Shown: one piece after another, positions 7,649-16,309 of the stretch | How the letters are laid out: every line of letters starts with the position of its first letter | Numbering within the stretch: position 1 is the stretch's first letter | NCBI GenBank assembly: GCA_003563855.1 | Contig: PWTM01000225.1 | Location: forward strand, 1-36,170 | Direction of reading: 5' to 3' | Source of the DNA: PVC group bacterium | GTDB lineage: Bacteria > Verrucomicrobiota > Kiritimatiellia > PWTM01 | DNA length: 36,170 bases | Translations under genes and position numbers: made by a program | The notes under the pieces: generated by a model | Database searches by the model: none | The model's input: the letters and a program-made list of their open reading frames with translations, nothing else | What the model was told of the DNA's origin: nothing

Positions 7649-8839
7649 ATGAGTACACGGGAGGAACTGGAGAGCGTTGACCTGGCGCCCGGCGCGCGCG
7701 CCGAGGCGGCGGCGCGCTGCACCGCGACATTCGACTTCGCGATACTCGGCGGCCGGGTGCGGCTGCGCACCAATGTGCCGGACGTCCTGGGCGGCTTCCT
7801 TCGCACCTACGCGACGTTTGCGCAGCCGACCGATTCGGCCGCGCCGGCCGACCTCGAGATCGTCGCGGTCCGGCCGCCGGGCGCCGGACCCGAACTGCTC
7901 TTCCTGGCGCGCGACCGCGCCTACCGGACGGCGTATCCGCGGCTGGTCGCGGATCCCGAACCGGTGATCGAGTATCTCGCAGTCACCCACAACCGGTCCC
8001 ATTACCTGGTCCACGCCGGCTGCGTCAGCCGGGCCGGCCGCGGCCTCGCGATCGCCGGCGCTTCGCGCATGGGCAAGACCACGCTCACCGCCTTCCTCGT
8101 CGCGCGCGGCTTCCGCTACCTCTCCGACGAGGTCGCGCCCGTCTCGCGTGCCGACGGAACCCTCTCGCCCTATCCGCTCGCGCTGGGCATCCGGGCCGGT
8201 CCCGCCTCGGCCCTGGTCGCAGACCTGCCGTACACGGAGTTCGTCAGCGAGACGGACCGGAAGGCGATGGTGAACGCCTGCGACTTCACGCCGGCCATCG
8301 CGCAGGCGCCCGTGCCGCTGCACGCGGTTGTGTTCCTCACGAACCGGGTGGCGCCCGACGTTCGTACGCCGCACCGCTTCGACGGCAAGGCGTCCGTGTG
8401 GTTCAACGCGATGAACCCGGCGTTCCGCGCCGCGGTGCTCGAGCGGACGGGGTCGGAACGGCTGGCCGAGCGCAGCATCGGAGACCAGGTTCACGTACTG
8501 ACCCTGCGCAGCCGCGCGCCCGACGGCTTCCTGGACGCGCTGCGGGCCGTGGCCCGGACGCACGGCATCGGGATCGTATGGATGCAGGTCGAAGATCTCG
8601 ATCCCGCCGACTTCGATGCGGCGCCGCGTCTATTGCGGCTCCCCATCGCGGTTGGACTGGTCGAGCTGATCAAGAAGCTCCCGTCCAGCCAGAAGGCCGA
8701 GCTTGTGCGGACGCAGTTCGGCGGGCGGATGACGGGCCTCGTCGGGGAACTCGCGCGGCGGGTCGGCCACGCGGCCTTCTACAAGCTCTCGCCGGGCCGG
8801 CTGGAAGCCATGGTCGAAACGCTCGAGCGCCTCGCATGA
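7649..8839 (+). CDS. HPr kinase-like P-loop protein
   Basis: A 396-residue protein started at ATG 7649, 32 bases after the radical SAM stop. The centre (about residues 125-190) is an HprK-type kinase core: YLVHAGCVSRAG, the P-loop GASRMGKTTL, then FRYLSDEVAPVS with the Walker-B-type aspartate, and a PYPLALGIR segment. Such HPr-kinase-like proteins occur in RiPP clusters; in paeninodin-type lasso clusters the homologue phosphorylates a serine of the precursor. No HPr protein is nearby. The C-terminal 100 residues are helical and unassigned. Its stop overlaps the next start (ATGA). Kinase fold likely; phosphorylation of the leader peptides is inference. Confidence 0.75.
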   Translation: MSTREELESVDLAPGARAEAAARCTATFDFAILGGRVRLRTNVPDVLGGFLRTYATFAQPTDSAAPADLEIVAVRPPGAGPELLFLARDRAYRTAYPRLVADPEPVIEYLAVTHNRSHYLVHAGCVSRAGRGLAIAGASRMGKTTLTAFLVARGFRYLSDEVAPVSRADGTLSPYPLALGIRAGPASALVADLPYTEFVSETDRKAMVNACDFTPAIAQAPVPLHAVVFLTNRVAPDVRTPHRFDGKASVWFNAMNPAFRAAVLERTGSERLAERSIGDQVHVLTLRSRAPDGFLDALRAVARTHGIGIVWMQVEDLDPADFDAAPRLLRLPIAVGLVELIKKLPSSQKAELVRTQFGGRMTGLVGELARRVGHAAFYKLSPGRLEAMVETLERLA

Positions 8840-10551
8840 GCGGCGTTCCCGAGACGGGCCTGGCGACGCCGGAGTTCGTTCGTACGTCCGGCCGCAGCAT
8901 GTGGCCGCTCATCCGACACGGCGCGCTCATCGCCCTTCGTCCCGCGACTCCCGAGACGGTGACCCCGGGCGAGATCGTCGCTTTCCGCCGGGACGGCCGG
9001 CTCTTCGCACACCGCCTGTTGGCCGTCCGCCGCGGGGCGGGCGGGTTCGAACTGCGCGAGAAGGGCGACCACAACCGCGGCGCTTCCTGGATCGAGGGCG
9101 ACCGGCTGGTCGGCGCGGCCGTCGAGTTGCGCGAGGGTCCTTGCCGACGGTCGTTGGGCGTCGATCCGCGCGGCCGCCGTATCCGGTGGCTGACCGCGCT
9201 CCTGCGCCTCGAGGCCGACCTCGTCGAGCGCTGGATCCGCGTGCGCTTGCGAGGTGGCGCGCCGGCCCGGCTCCGCCCGCTGCTGCTCCCGGCCGCGCTG
9301 CTCCTGGCGCCGGCGCGCGCCCTGCTGGTCCGGCTGCTGCTGACCGCCTACCCGCGGCCGACCACGGTCGAGGACGCCGGCGCGCTGGTCGCGCTGGTCC
9401 GTTCTTTCCGGGCGCTGTTCCCCGGCGCCCGGGCGGAGGGCGACGCCGAAGCCGGAACCGTACCCGGCGATGGCGTCGCGCTGATCGAGGCGGCCGCGGC
9501 GCACGGCCTCGTGCCGTCGCTCGTCGCCGTCGGATCGCTGCCGCCCACCCTCGCGCGGGCGGTGCGCCGGCAGTCCTACCGCACGGCGCTCGACCACGAG
9601 CGCGCGAAGCCGGCGTTGCGGTCGGCGACCCGCGCGCTGGATGCGGCCGGCGTTCCCTACGCGGTGCTCAAGGGGCCCGCCCTCTACGAGGCCTTCTACC
9701 GGGACCGGTTCCCTCGCGCGTACTGCGATCTCGACCTGCTCGTTCCGCGCGACCGGATCGAGGTCGCGCTTGCCGCACTGGCCGGGGCGGGGTACGCGGT
9801 GGAGGGGGGGGCGCGCCGGCAGGCCTTTCTCCGCCGTTTCCACTTCCACCTCGCGCTGACCTCGCCGCGGCCCGGCTGGCCGCCGATCGAGCTGCACTGG
9901 GCCCTGGTCGACCGCGCCAACCTCTACCGGTTACCCGCCGACGCGGGCCTGGCGCGGCGGCAAACCCTGGGCGCCGGGGACGATGCCTTCGCCGTGCTCG
10001 AACCCGGGGATGCGCTGCTCTACCTCTGCCTCCATGTCGCCAAGCACGCCCCCTTCAACGCGAACGGCCTTCGCCGCGGCGTCGGCGCCGAGTGGTTCAT
10101 CCGGGCTTCCGTCGGCAACCGCCTGCTCTGGTTCGCCGATATCGCCCTGCTGCTCGAACGCGCATTCGACCGGTTCGACTGGCCGGAACTGCGTCGCCGG
10201 GCGCGGGACTGGAATACCACCGAAGATGTCGGGGTCACGCTGCGGGTCCTGCACCTTCTCGCGCCCGGTTCGCGCGCGGGCGCGGCGCTCGAACGGCTGG
10301 GCCTTCCCGCCGTGGCGCCGGTGCGGATGCGGCGGCGGGCGTGGTCCGGCGCGGGGCCCGCGCCGGAGTGGGCCCTGCGCATGAACCCCGTCGTGCTCTT
10401 CCGCCCGATCCGGGTCCTGCTGGCCTTCCGCCTGCTGTTCCCCCCGCCGGGCCGGCTCCTCGCATACTACGCCGGCGTCTCGCGATGGCGGTTGCCCCTG
10501 CTCGTCCTGGTCCATCCGTTCCACATGGCCGGCCGGCTCCTGCGGAAGTAG
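8836..10551 (+). CDS. Fusion of an S26/S24 signal peptidase-like domain and a PF14907-type nucleotidyltransferase
   Basis: A 571-residue protein. Residues 1-100 are signal-peptidase-like: SGRSMWPLIRHG carries the catalytic-type serine, TPGEIVAFR is the following strand, FAHRLLAV places a histidine where ER/archaeal-type peptidases have their base, and KGDHNRG is a late conserved loop. Residues 105-200 include a hydrophobic LLLPAALLLAPARALLVRLLL stretch that may anchor it. Residues 215-571 resemble the NTP_transf_5 uncharacterised nucleotidyltransferases: VLKGPALYEAFY then YCDLDLLVPRDRIEVAL, with the metal-binding Asp-x-Asp pair. Similar nucleotidyltransferases accompany HprK-like kinases in lasso clusters. 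Having both activities in one chain suggests linked processing and modification. Confidence 0.75.
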   Translation: MSGVPETGLATPEFVRTSGRSMWPLIRHGALIALRPATPETVTPGEIVAFRRDGRLFAHRLLAVRRGAGGFELREKGDHNRGASWIEGDRLVGAAVELREGPCRRSLGVDPRGRRIRWLTALLRLEADLVERWIRVRLRGGAPARLRPLLLPAALLLAPARALLVRLLLTAYPRPTTVEDAGALVALVRSFRALFPGARAEGDAEAGTVPGDGVALIEAAAAHGLVPSLVAVGSLPPTLARAVRRQSYRTALDHERAKPALRSATRALDAAGVPYAVLKGPALYEAFYRDRFPRAYCDLDLLVPRDRIEVALAALAGAGYAVEGGARRQAFLRRFHFHLALTSPRPGWPPIELHWALVDRANLYRLPADAGLARRQTLGAGDDAFAVLEPGDALLYLCLHVAKHAPFNANGLRRGVGAEWFIRASVGNRLLWFADIALLLERAFDRFDWPELRRRARDWNTTEDVGVTLRVLHLLAPGSRAGAALERLGLPAVAPVRMRRRAWSGAGPAPEWALRMNPVVLFRPIRVLLAFRLLFPPPGRLLAYYAGVSRWRLPLLVLVHPFHMAGRLLRK

Positions 10552-10565
10552 CCTCGCTGCCGCGC

Positions 10566-10594
10566 TTGACACGCACGGGCGAATGCGCGACAAA
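10566..10594 (+). promoter_or_regulatory. Putative promoter of leader-peptide gene 2
   Basis: A perfect TTGACA at 10566-10571 followed after 17 bases by GACAAA (10589-10594), a weak -10. It lies 15 bases after the stop of the fusion gene and about 48 bases before the ATG of leader peptide 2, so that peptide need not depend on the long operon. Confidence 0.45.
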
Positions 10595-10641
10595 GGATGA
10601 AAGGCCATGTTTGGCCTTCCACCAGCCGGGGAGCGGAAGAC

Positions 10642-10758
10642 ATGAAAGAGAAGAGGCGCTTCGAGCCACCGAAGATCGAAACATTCCGGCGCGACGAGCT
10701 CATCGTCGAGACGGCGTTCACCGGGGTCGTCATGAAGTCCCCGGTGTTCCGCGACTAA
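10642..10758 (+). CDS. Leader peptide 2, short RiPP-precursor-like
   Basis: A 38-codon gene missing from the ORF track. GGGGAG at 10628-10633 sits eight bases before the ATG. Residues 1-28 (KRRFEPPKIETF, then DELIVETAFTG) match leader peptide 3 at 24 of 28 positions and peptide 1 at 19 of 28. The tail is only VVMKSPVFRD, without Cys or Gly. The Phe-x-x-Pro at positions 7-10 resembles the aromatic-x-x-Pro box that lasso B1/RRE proteins recognise. A serine-proline in the tail recurs in peptide 3 and could be the kinase target. The conserved leader with a variable tail is the classic sign of a RiPP precursor, but no product has been shown. Confidence 0.7.
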   Translation: MKEKRRFEPPKIETFRRDELIVETAFTGVVMKSPVFRD

Positions 10759-10774
10759 CGTCGCCCCGGCCGCG

Positions 10775-12064
10775 CTAGAAATACCACGTGGCGGTAACGA
10801 AGAGCTGGGGTCGTCCCAGGTCGAGGCCGTTCACGCGTCCGTCGAACTCGCTGGCTTCCGGCCCCGCGAAAAGGGAGGCGCCCAGTCCGACGAGGAGATC
10901 CGGCCGCCATTCGTACTCCAGCTCCGGGATCAGAACCATGCTGCGGTCGTTGAGATTTCGCAGCGCCGCCAGTTGCAGCCGCAGGGTATCCCGGGCCATC
11001 GAGGCCGTGCCGACGGCGACCAGGTAGTCCCGCGCCGCGAGCCGTCCGGTCAGGCGGTCGGCCGGCGCGTAGTCCTCGGGCCGCGCCGCCCCCCGGCCCC
11101 GGCGGTGGTACTCGGCCTGGAGCAGGATGTGGTCGAACGGATCGACCCGGAGCCCGAGGGCCGCATCGAGCGCGCGCGAAAGGCGGCCGGCATCGCGCCC
11201 CGTCCGTAGCGCGGATTCCGCGTAGACCACGGTCGCGCCGATCGAGCCGGCGACCTCGGCGGTGACCCGCTCCTCGACGCGTAGCGCAAGGTTCCCGTCC
11301 GGCCCGGCGACGCCCTCCACGGCGCGCACGAATCCCGCGCCGATGTCCCAGACGCCGGCGAACGCGCGGGCGCGTACACCGAACGGCAGTTGATCCGCCG
11401 AGGCGATCCCCCGCCCGGCCGTCGCGCGGCGGGTCCGGTCCTCGAAGCCCACGTAGCCCTCGACGCCCCAGGAGGCGCCGGGCGTGAGGCTCGCCGTGAC
11501 CGCGGCGATGCCCGGGGGTTCGATCCCGGCGAAATCCGCCAGGGAGTCCGGGTTCGCCAGGTCGGTCGGATTGAACGCGTAGGCGGTGCCCCAGGCCAGC
11601 GGCTGGCGGCCGACGCGGAGATCCAGCGGGCCGAAGGACGCGGCCCCGTAGAGATAGTCCAGGTCGATACTCCGGGCCGCGTCGCCCGCGCGGGAATCCG
11701 CGGGCGGCACATCCTCCGCGCCGAGCGCGAGCCATCGCGTCCGCGGATCGGCCGCCCCGCGCAGGTCGCGCAGTTCGGCCTCCAGGACAACGCTCAGGTC
11801 GGGATCCGGCTCGAACCGAGCCCGGAGACGCACGATGCTGGAAAGGCCGACGAGCGCATCGTCCCCGCTCCGCGCGCGCGGCAGGACCAGGAGCCCGGTG
11901 GTCTCGAGATAACCCGACCACCGGATCCCCCCGTTCTCCGCCCACCCGCCGTTCCAGTCCCCGCCGCCGGGCTCCGGGGAATCCCAGTCGTCGGCCCAGT
12001 CGCCCGCGCGCGCGCCGCCGGCGGCCAGCACCGCGAGCAACAGGCCTCTATGCCAGGCCTTCAT
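10775..12064 (-). CDS. Predicted outer-membrane beta-barrel protein of the MMPL operon
   Basis: A 429-residue protein with a signal peptide (WHRGLLLAVLAAGGARA, cut after ARA). The mature part is a long run of amphipathic strands with aromatic girdle residues, for example LDLRVGRQPLAWGTAYAFNP, GVEGYVGFEDRTRR and ILLQAEYHRRG, ending in LFVTATWYF with the terminal phenylalanine of BAM substrates. The WG-x-x-FNPTD-type segment is typical of porin-like DUF1302 relatives that accompany LolA-like and RND genes. It is last in a four-gene minus-strand operon, 21 bases after the LolA-like gene, and could be the outer-membrane exit for the exported compound. Confidence 0.7.
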   Translation of the reverse strand: MKAWHRGLLLAVLAAGGARAGDWADDWDSPEPGGGDWNGGWAENGGIRWSGYLETTGLLVLPRARSGDDALVGLSSIVRLRARFEPDPDLSVVLEAELRDLRGAADPRTRWLALGAEDVPPADSRAGDAARSIDLDYLYGAASFGPLDLRVGRQPLAWGTAYAFNPTDLANPDSLADFAGIEPPGIAAVTASLTPGASWGVEGYVGFEDRTRRATAGRGIASADQLPFGVRARAFAGVWDIGAGFVRAVEGVAGPDGNLALRVEERVTAEVAGSIGATVVYAESALRTGRDAGRLSRALDAALGLRVDPFDHILLQAEYHRRGRGAARPEDYAPADRLTGRLAARDYLVAVGTASMARDTLRLQLAALRNLNDRSMVLIPELEYEWRPDLLVGLGASLFAGPEASEFDGRVNGLDLGRPQLFVTATWYF

Positions 12065-12085
12065 GACGGACGCCGGCCGGGCCGG

Positions 12086-12868
12086 CTAGCGGTGGAACCG
12101 GTTCGGGTGGAAGAGATCGTCATCGAGCGGGACATCCCATTCGACCTCGTGCATGCGGATTTCGGTGCGGGAATCGCCGGCGATGTTCACCATGACGAGG
12201 TGCGTGGCGACATGGCGTCCGCCGATCTCGCGGATCCGATCGGCTTCGAGGCGCTTCGCCGGCGCGTCGTTCTCGTAGTAGTCGATGCGGACCGGAACGT
12301 AGGTCGCGCGGTCGATGTGGAAGACGAGCCGGCTGTACTGGCTGTCGGACGAGCGCGGTTCTCCGGCGATCACCCAGCGGTCTTCGTTCTGGATCACGAA
12401 CTCGAAGCGGTGATAGTCGCTCGTGAAACCGCTGCCGCCCATGTCCTCGTAGGAAAAGTCCCCGCCGACCCCGCCCACGGAGCCGCGCCGGCCGGCGCCG
12501 CCGATGTTGCGCACTCTTCCCGTGGACGGGAAGAACACGCGCACCGCGCCATCCAGGTCCAGCACGCGGAGGCCCGCGATGCTGCGCGGGCTGGCGAACT
12601 CGATGTGCGTCGCGTCCATGCCCCGCGTGTAGGTGAGCAGCCGCAGTTCGCGGTCGTGGCGTTCGGCGTCGCGCCGATGGTAGATGCGCATGGTCATGCG
12701 GCTGCGGGCCGTGTCCGGACCCCGCTGCGCATCGACGCGCTCCATGATGGCTTCCGCCTCCGGCGATTCGGCCGTCGCTGCCGGCGCCCCGGCCAGCAGC
12801 GCGAGTCCGGCGCTCGCGAGGCACGCCGCGCGACGCCGCGCGGCGCGGGTGAGCAGCGTTCGGTTCAT
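12086..12868 (-). CDS. Outer-membrane lipoprotein-sorting (LolA-like) protein
   Basis: A 260-residue protein. The ATG at 12868 was chosen because it overlaps the MMPL stop (ATGA) and follows aaaggag; the track's long upstream extension is the antisense of nothing and only overlaps MMPL. A signal peptide (CLASAGLALLAGAPAATA) precedes the mature chain. IMERVDAQRGPDTARSRMTMRIY and the following strand pattern with YTRGMDATHIEFASP are typical of the LolA/LolB-like fold annotated as outer membrane lipoprotein-sorting protein, a half-barrel that carries lipid in the periplasm. With the RND exporter upstream it probably carries a lipid-like substrate. Confidence 0.75.
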   Translation of the reverse strand: MNRTLLTRAARRRAACLASAGLALLAGAPAATAESPEAEAIMERVDAQRGPDTARSRMTMRIYHRRDAERHDRELRLLTYTRGMDATHIEFASPRSIAGLRVLDLDGAVRVFFPSTGRVRNIGGAGRRGSVGGVGGDFSYEDMGGSGFTSDYHRFEFVIQNEDRWVIAGEPRSSDSQYSRLVFHIDRATYVPVRIDYYENDAPAKRLEADRIREIGGRHVATHLVMVNIAGDSRTEIRMHEVEWDVPLDDDLFHPNRFHR

Positions 12869-15654
12869 GGCGTCTCCTTTCGTTCCCTTCGGTTCCGCCG
12901 GCGCTGCGCAAGGCTGAGGCAGGCCGGCAGGACGATCACGGTGGCCAGGAAGCAGGTGCCCAGTCCCACAAACAGCAGCGAACCCATGGCGGCGATGGTC
13001 GCCATTTCGCCGACGACGGCGAGCGACCCGAACGCCAGCATCGTTGTGACCGTGGTCAGCAGGACCGCCTTCCCGCTGTAGCGCAACGTGGGCTCGATCC
13101 GGCCGCCCTCGTGGCGGTACCGGTGGAGGATGTGCAGGGCGTCGTCCGTGCCGATCCCGATGAGCAGCGGGAACACGAGCCCCGCGGTCAGGGCCAGGTG
13201 CGTCCCCGCCAGCGGCAGCAGCCCGAACATCCAGGCGAGCCCGAGCACGACCATGGTGAAGGCCAGCAGCACCTGCCCGATCCGGCGGAAGGCCAGGAAC
13301 AGGAGCGCGAACACGGCCAGCGCCACGTAAACCCCGGCCCGTGTGGCCTCGGTGAAAATCTCGCGGGTCAGCTCCACGTAGAGGGGCACGGAGCCGGTGA
13401 CCCCGGGATCCACCCGGGTCGTCGCGGTGTGAAACGCGAGCACGGTGGCGCTGTCTTTCTGGGCGGCCGCGGTGGGGATGACGGTGACCAGGAAGCGCGA
13501 GCCATCGGCGGAGACGAGTTGCGGGCGGAGGGTTTCGGGCAGGTCGTCCACGGTTGGCGCGCGCGTGACGGCCATGTGACGCTGCTGGGCCGCCAGTGCC
13601 GGCGCGAGGGCCTCGTCCAGCGCCGCCAGCCGGCCGGCGGCCGCGTCGGCATCGGCCGTCACGGCGGCGATGGCGCGCTGGAAGACCTCGCGGCCGGGTT
13701 CGCCCACCTCCGCGCCGATGATCTCGCGGATCATCGTGTCGCGCCGCCGCGCCACGAGGTTGCCTTCGCCCATGCCGGCCACCGCGAGATCGCCCAGCTC
13801 GATCGCGTTCCACTCCAGGCGCTGGAGTTGCTCGGCGACCTCGCGCACATGGTCGGCGGTCCGCACTGTGCCTTCCAGTTCCGCGGCGTCCTGCGCGCCG
13901 CCGGGTCCCGCGGGGCCGCCCCGGGCGATCAACGCGAGCCGCTCGGAAACGTCGTCGGCCGGCGGGAGAAGGTCCGACACGGCGACCGCGCGGCTGACCA
14001 GGCGCTCGCGCCGGAAGGCCTCGGCCAGCTCGCGGGCGTCCTCCACCGAGGCGCGCGTCGCGAACGCGATGAAGGGCGAGACCTCCATGTGCGCCATGAT
14101 CGCCCGCTGCGTCGCCGTGTACCGGTGTGCCCGGGGCGCGTTGTTCATGGGGTCATAATCGACCACGTTCCGCGGGATGGCCCAGGCCGCGACGGCGGTC
14201 AGCGCGGCGGCGGCCGCCAGCGCCGCCCACGGATGTCGCTCGATCGCGCGGCCCAGGCGGCCCATGAAGCCGAAGTCGATCATCGGCCGCCAGCGGGCGC
14301 GGCGCAGTTCGCCCTTGCCGCCGAAGGAGAGGAGCAGCGCGGGGAAAAGCAGCAGCATCACGGCCAGCGTGATCAGCACGCCCATGCCCGCCACGAACCC
14401 GAACTCGCGGACGGCCGGCGAGCCCGAAAGGGAGAGGGAGGCAAACGCGACCGCCGTGGTCACGCCGCCGAGCATGATCGGGGCGCCGCCGGCCTGCATG
14501 GCCCGGCGCAGCGCCTCCGCGCGGTCCAGCCCCTCCAGGCGGAAGTCGTCGTAGTTGCTTACCAGGTGGATGCCGAAGTCGATGCCGAGGCCCATCAGGA
14601 TGACGGCGAAGATCGAGGTGATCATCGAGACGTGCCCGATCGTCAGCACGATGGCGCCCATCGTGAGCAGGATGCCGACGATCAGCGCCCCCAGGGCCAG
14701 CAGCATCTTGCGCAGGCGGGTGAAGGAGAAGAAGAACAGCACGACGATCAGCGCCAGGGCTACCAGTGTCGGGACGAAGGTGTCCGCGCCCGCGCCCTGG
14801 TGCCGCGCCACGGCCCAGGCGACTTCACCGCCCAGGCCGAGGCGGACGCCCTCCATGTCCCGCTCCACCGATTGGGCGATGGCATCCACGCCGTCAACGG
14901 CCCGGTAGAGCGCGTCGAAGTCGAGCATGTCGAAGGCGGGGACCAGGCTGAAGGTCAGCATGCCCTGCGTCGGCGACCAGGCATAGCGCTCGCCCACCAG
15001 CACGCTCTCGACCGCCTCGCGCGCCAGGTCCGCGGCCGCCTCCGGCGCCAGGTCGTCCCCGCCGGCGAGCGCCGCGCGCACCGCGGTCGCGAGCCGCTCA
15101 AAGCCGCCGAGCACGGCGAGCCCGCTCCACTGGTCCTGGTTCGTTGCGAAACGGTCGTCGTCGGCGAGTACCACGTCCTCGAGCGTGTCGTTCAGCGTCG
15201 TGAGCAGGCCCAGCAATGAGCGCTGCTCGAGCATCCGTTGAACCCGCTCCGCGTCCTCCGGCTCGTCGGCCAGCATCAGTCCCCAGCGCAGCGGGTACTC
15301 GGACTCGGTCTCGGCGCGGACAGACCGGAACAGCGCGGCCAGCTCGGCATCGGCGCGCAGGCGCTCCGCCGCCTCGCGCGCGGCGGCCTCGACCGCGTCG
15401 CGGTCGTCCCCCGTAACCGCGACGATCAGGGTCGAGGCGAACCCGAAGGCCTCCTCGATCTCGAAGAACTGCGAAGCGACCGGGTTGTCTTCGCCCAGGA
15501 GTTGTTCGGGTTCGACCACGAGCCCCAGCCGCTGGCTGAGCGCGAGGCTGGCGACGAGCAGGACGCCAAAGACCGTGTAGACCCACCCGCGCCGCCGGAT
15601 CGCCACCTCCGCCATCCAGGCGGTCATCCGCTCTTCGCGTGTCAGCTTCGCCAT
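12865..15654 (-). CDS. RND/MMPL-family exporter
   Basis: A 929-residue inner-membrane protein with the RND layout in duplicate: one membrane segment (WVYTVFGVLLVASLALS), a large periplasmic domain (about 60-240), five to six membrane segments, then the same again after about residue 450. The conserved charged membrane motifs are visible: GLGIDFGIHLVSNY in the first half and GIGTDDALHILHRYRHEG in the second, where such acidic residues relay protons. The C-terminus is basic (QRRRNRRERKETP). Members of this MMPL branch export lipids or hopanoid-like compounds. It starts 16 bases after DUF4870 and overlaps the LolA-like start by four bases. Confidence 0.85.
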   Translation of the reverse strand: MAKLTREERMTAWMAEVAIRRRGWVYTVFGVLLVASLALSQRLGLVVEPEQLLGEDNPVASQFFEIEEAFGFASTLIVAVTGDDRDAVEAAAREAAERLRADAELAALFRSVRAETESEYPLRWGLMLADEPEDAERVQRMLEQRSLLGLLTTLNDTLEDVVLADDDRFATNQDQWSGLAVLGGFERLATAVRAALAGGDDLAPEAAADLAREAVESVLVGERYAWSPTQGMLTFSLVPAFDMLDFDALYRAVDGVDAIAQSVERDMEGVRLGLGGEVAWAVARHQGAGADTFVPTLVALALIVVLFFFSFTRLRKMLLALGALIVGILLTMGAIVLTIGHVSMITSIFAVILMGLGIDFGIHLVSNYDDFRLEGLDRAEALRRAMQAGGAPIMLGGVTTAVAFASLSLSGSPAVREFGFVAGMGVLITLAVMLLLFPALLLSFGGKGELRRARWRPMIDFGFMGRLGRAIERHPWAALAAAAALTAVAAWAIPRNVVDYDPMNNAPRAHRYTATQRAIMAHMEVSPFIAFATRASVEDARELAEAFRRERLVSRAVAVSDLLPPADDVSERLALIARGGPAGPGGAQDAAELEGTVRTADHVREVAEQLQRLEWNAIELGDLAVAGMGEGNLVARRRDTMIREIIGAEVGEPGREVFQRAIAAVTADADAAAGRLAALDEALAPALAAQQRHMAVTRAPTVDDLPETLRPQLVSADGSRFLVTVIPTAAAQKDSATVLAFHTATTRVDPGVTGSVPLYVELTREIFTEATRAGVYVALAVFALLFLAFRRIGQVLLAFTMVVLGLAWMFGLLPLAGTHLALTAGLVFPLLIGIGTDDALHILHRYRHEGGRIEPTLRYSGKAVLLTTVTTMLAFGSLAVVGEMATIAAMGSLLFVGLGTCFLATVIVLPACLSLAQRRRNRRERKETP

Positions 15655-15670
15655 GATCCGGCCCTCCGGT

Positions 15671-16183
15671 TCAGCCGCGCACGAACGGAATCGTCATCGG
15701 GTACTTCCATGCGGTCCCCTGTCCCGCCTTCACGGCCGCGACGATGCAGAAGATCAGGTCCATGACGTATATCGCGAGCAGCAGGAGGACGCCGACAAAG
15801 ACGAAGACCAGGATGATCGAGATGATCGAGTAGAGGATGAGACTGAGCTGCCAGTTCAGGGCGGCCCGCGCGTGCTGCTTGACCCGCGGTTCCGGTGAGG
15901 CGAGCAGGATGACCAGCGGGCCGATGAAGCCGGTCAGGAGGCCGAGCACGTGGGCCAGCACGCAGAGCGTCACGTCCGGCCGGGCGGCGGCCGCCGGGGG
16001 CGGCAGAGGAGGCGCGCCCGGCACGCCCGTGAAGAGGGGGGTGGCCCCCGCCTCCTGCCAGGCGTCCATGCCCTCGGTCCAGACCAGCGTTCGCCGTCCG
16101 ATAACCCCCGACCGGACCCGCTCGGCCGCCTCGGCCTCCGGGATCGGTCCGACCGCCCCGTTCTCCCCCGCGTAGTACCACAT
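15671..16183 (-). CDS. GYF_2 domain plus DUF4870 membrane protein
   Basis: A 170-residue protein; the ORF track runs through it from far upstream, but the real start is ATG 16183 after a run of G. Residues 1-55 form a GYF_2 domain (MWYYAGENGAVGPI, RRTLVWTEGMDAWQEAG), a small peptide-binding fold. A proline-rich linker (PGAPPLPPPAAA) leads to DUF4870 with three membrane helices (LCVLAHVLGLLTGFIGPLVI, LILYSIISIILVFVFVG, LLLLAIYVMDLIFCIVAAV), ending GTAWKYPMTIPFVRG. It is the first gene of the exporter operon. A broken copy of its C-terminal end lies at 16531-16704. Confidence 0.8.
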   Translation of the reverse strand: MWYYAGENGAVGPIPEAEAAERVRSGVIGRRTLVWTEGMDAWQEAGATPLFTGVPGAPPLPPPAAAARPDVTLCVLAHVLGLLTGFIGPLVILLASPEPRVKQHARAALNWQLSLILYSIISIILVFVFVGVLLLLAIYVMDLIFCIVAAVKAGQGTAWKYPMTIPFVRG

Positions 16184-16309
16184 CGCATACCCCCCCCGAA
16201 ACCGGCGGCGCTGGCCGACGGTCGCAGGCGCAACATGCGACGAGGCGCTCCTCCCGGTCAAGTCCGCGCCGGACTCCCAGCTTGCCGCGTTCCCGGCCAC
16301 CGGGTGTAT

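Noticed and set aside
3624-10758. A standard lasso-peptide cluster
   Set aside because: Leader and B1-like protein fit, but no asparagine-synthetase-like cyclase or transglutaminase-like B2 protease is present, and the tails lack a Gly/Ala start with Asp/Glu at 7-9.
12086-13813. 575-codon reading of the LolA-like gene
   Set aside because: The first 315 codons overlap the MMPL gene in another frame. The signal peptide, ribosome-binding site and ATGA overlap place the start at 12868.
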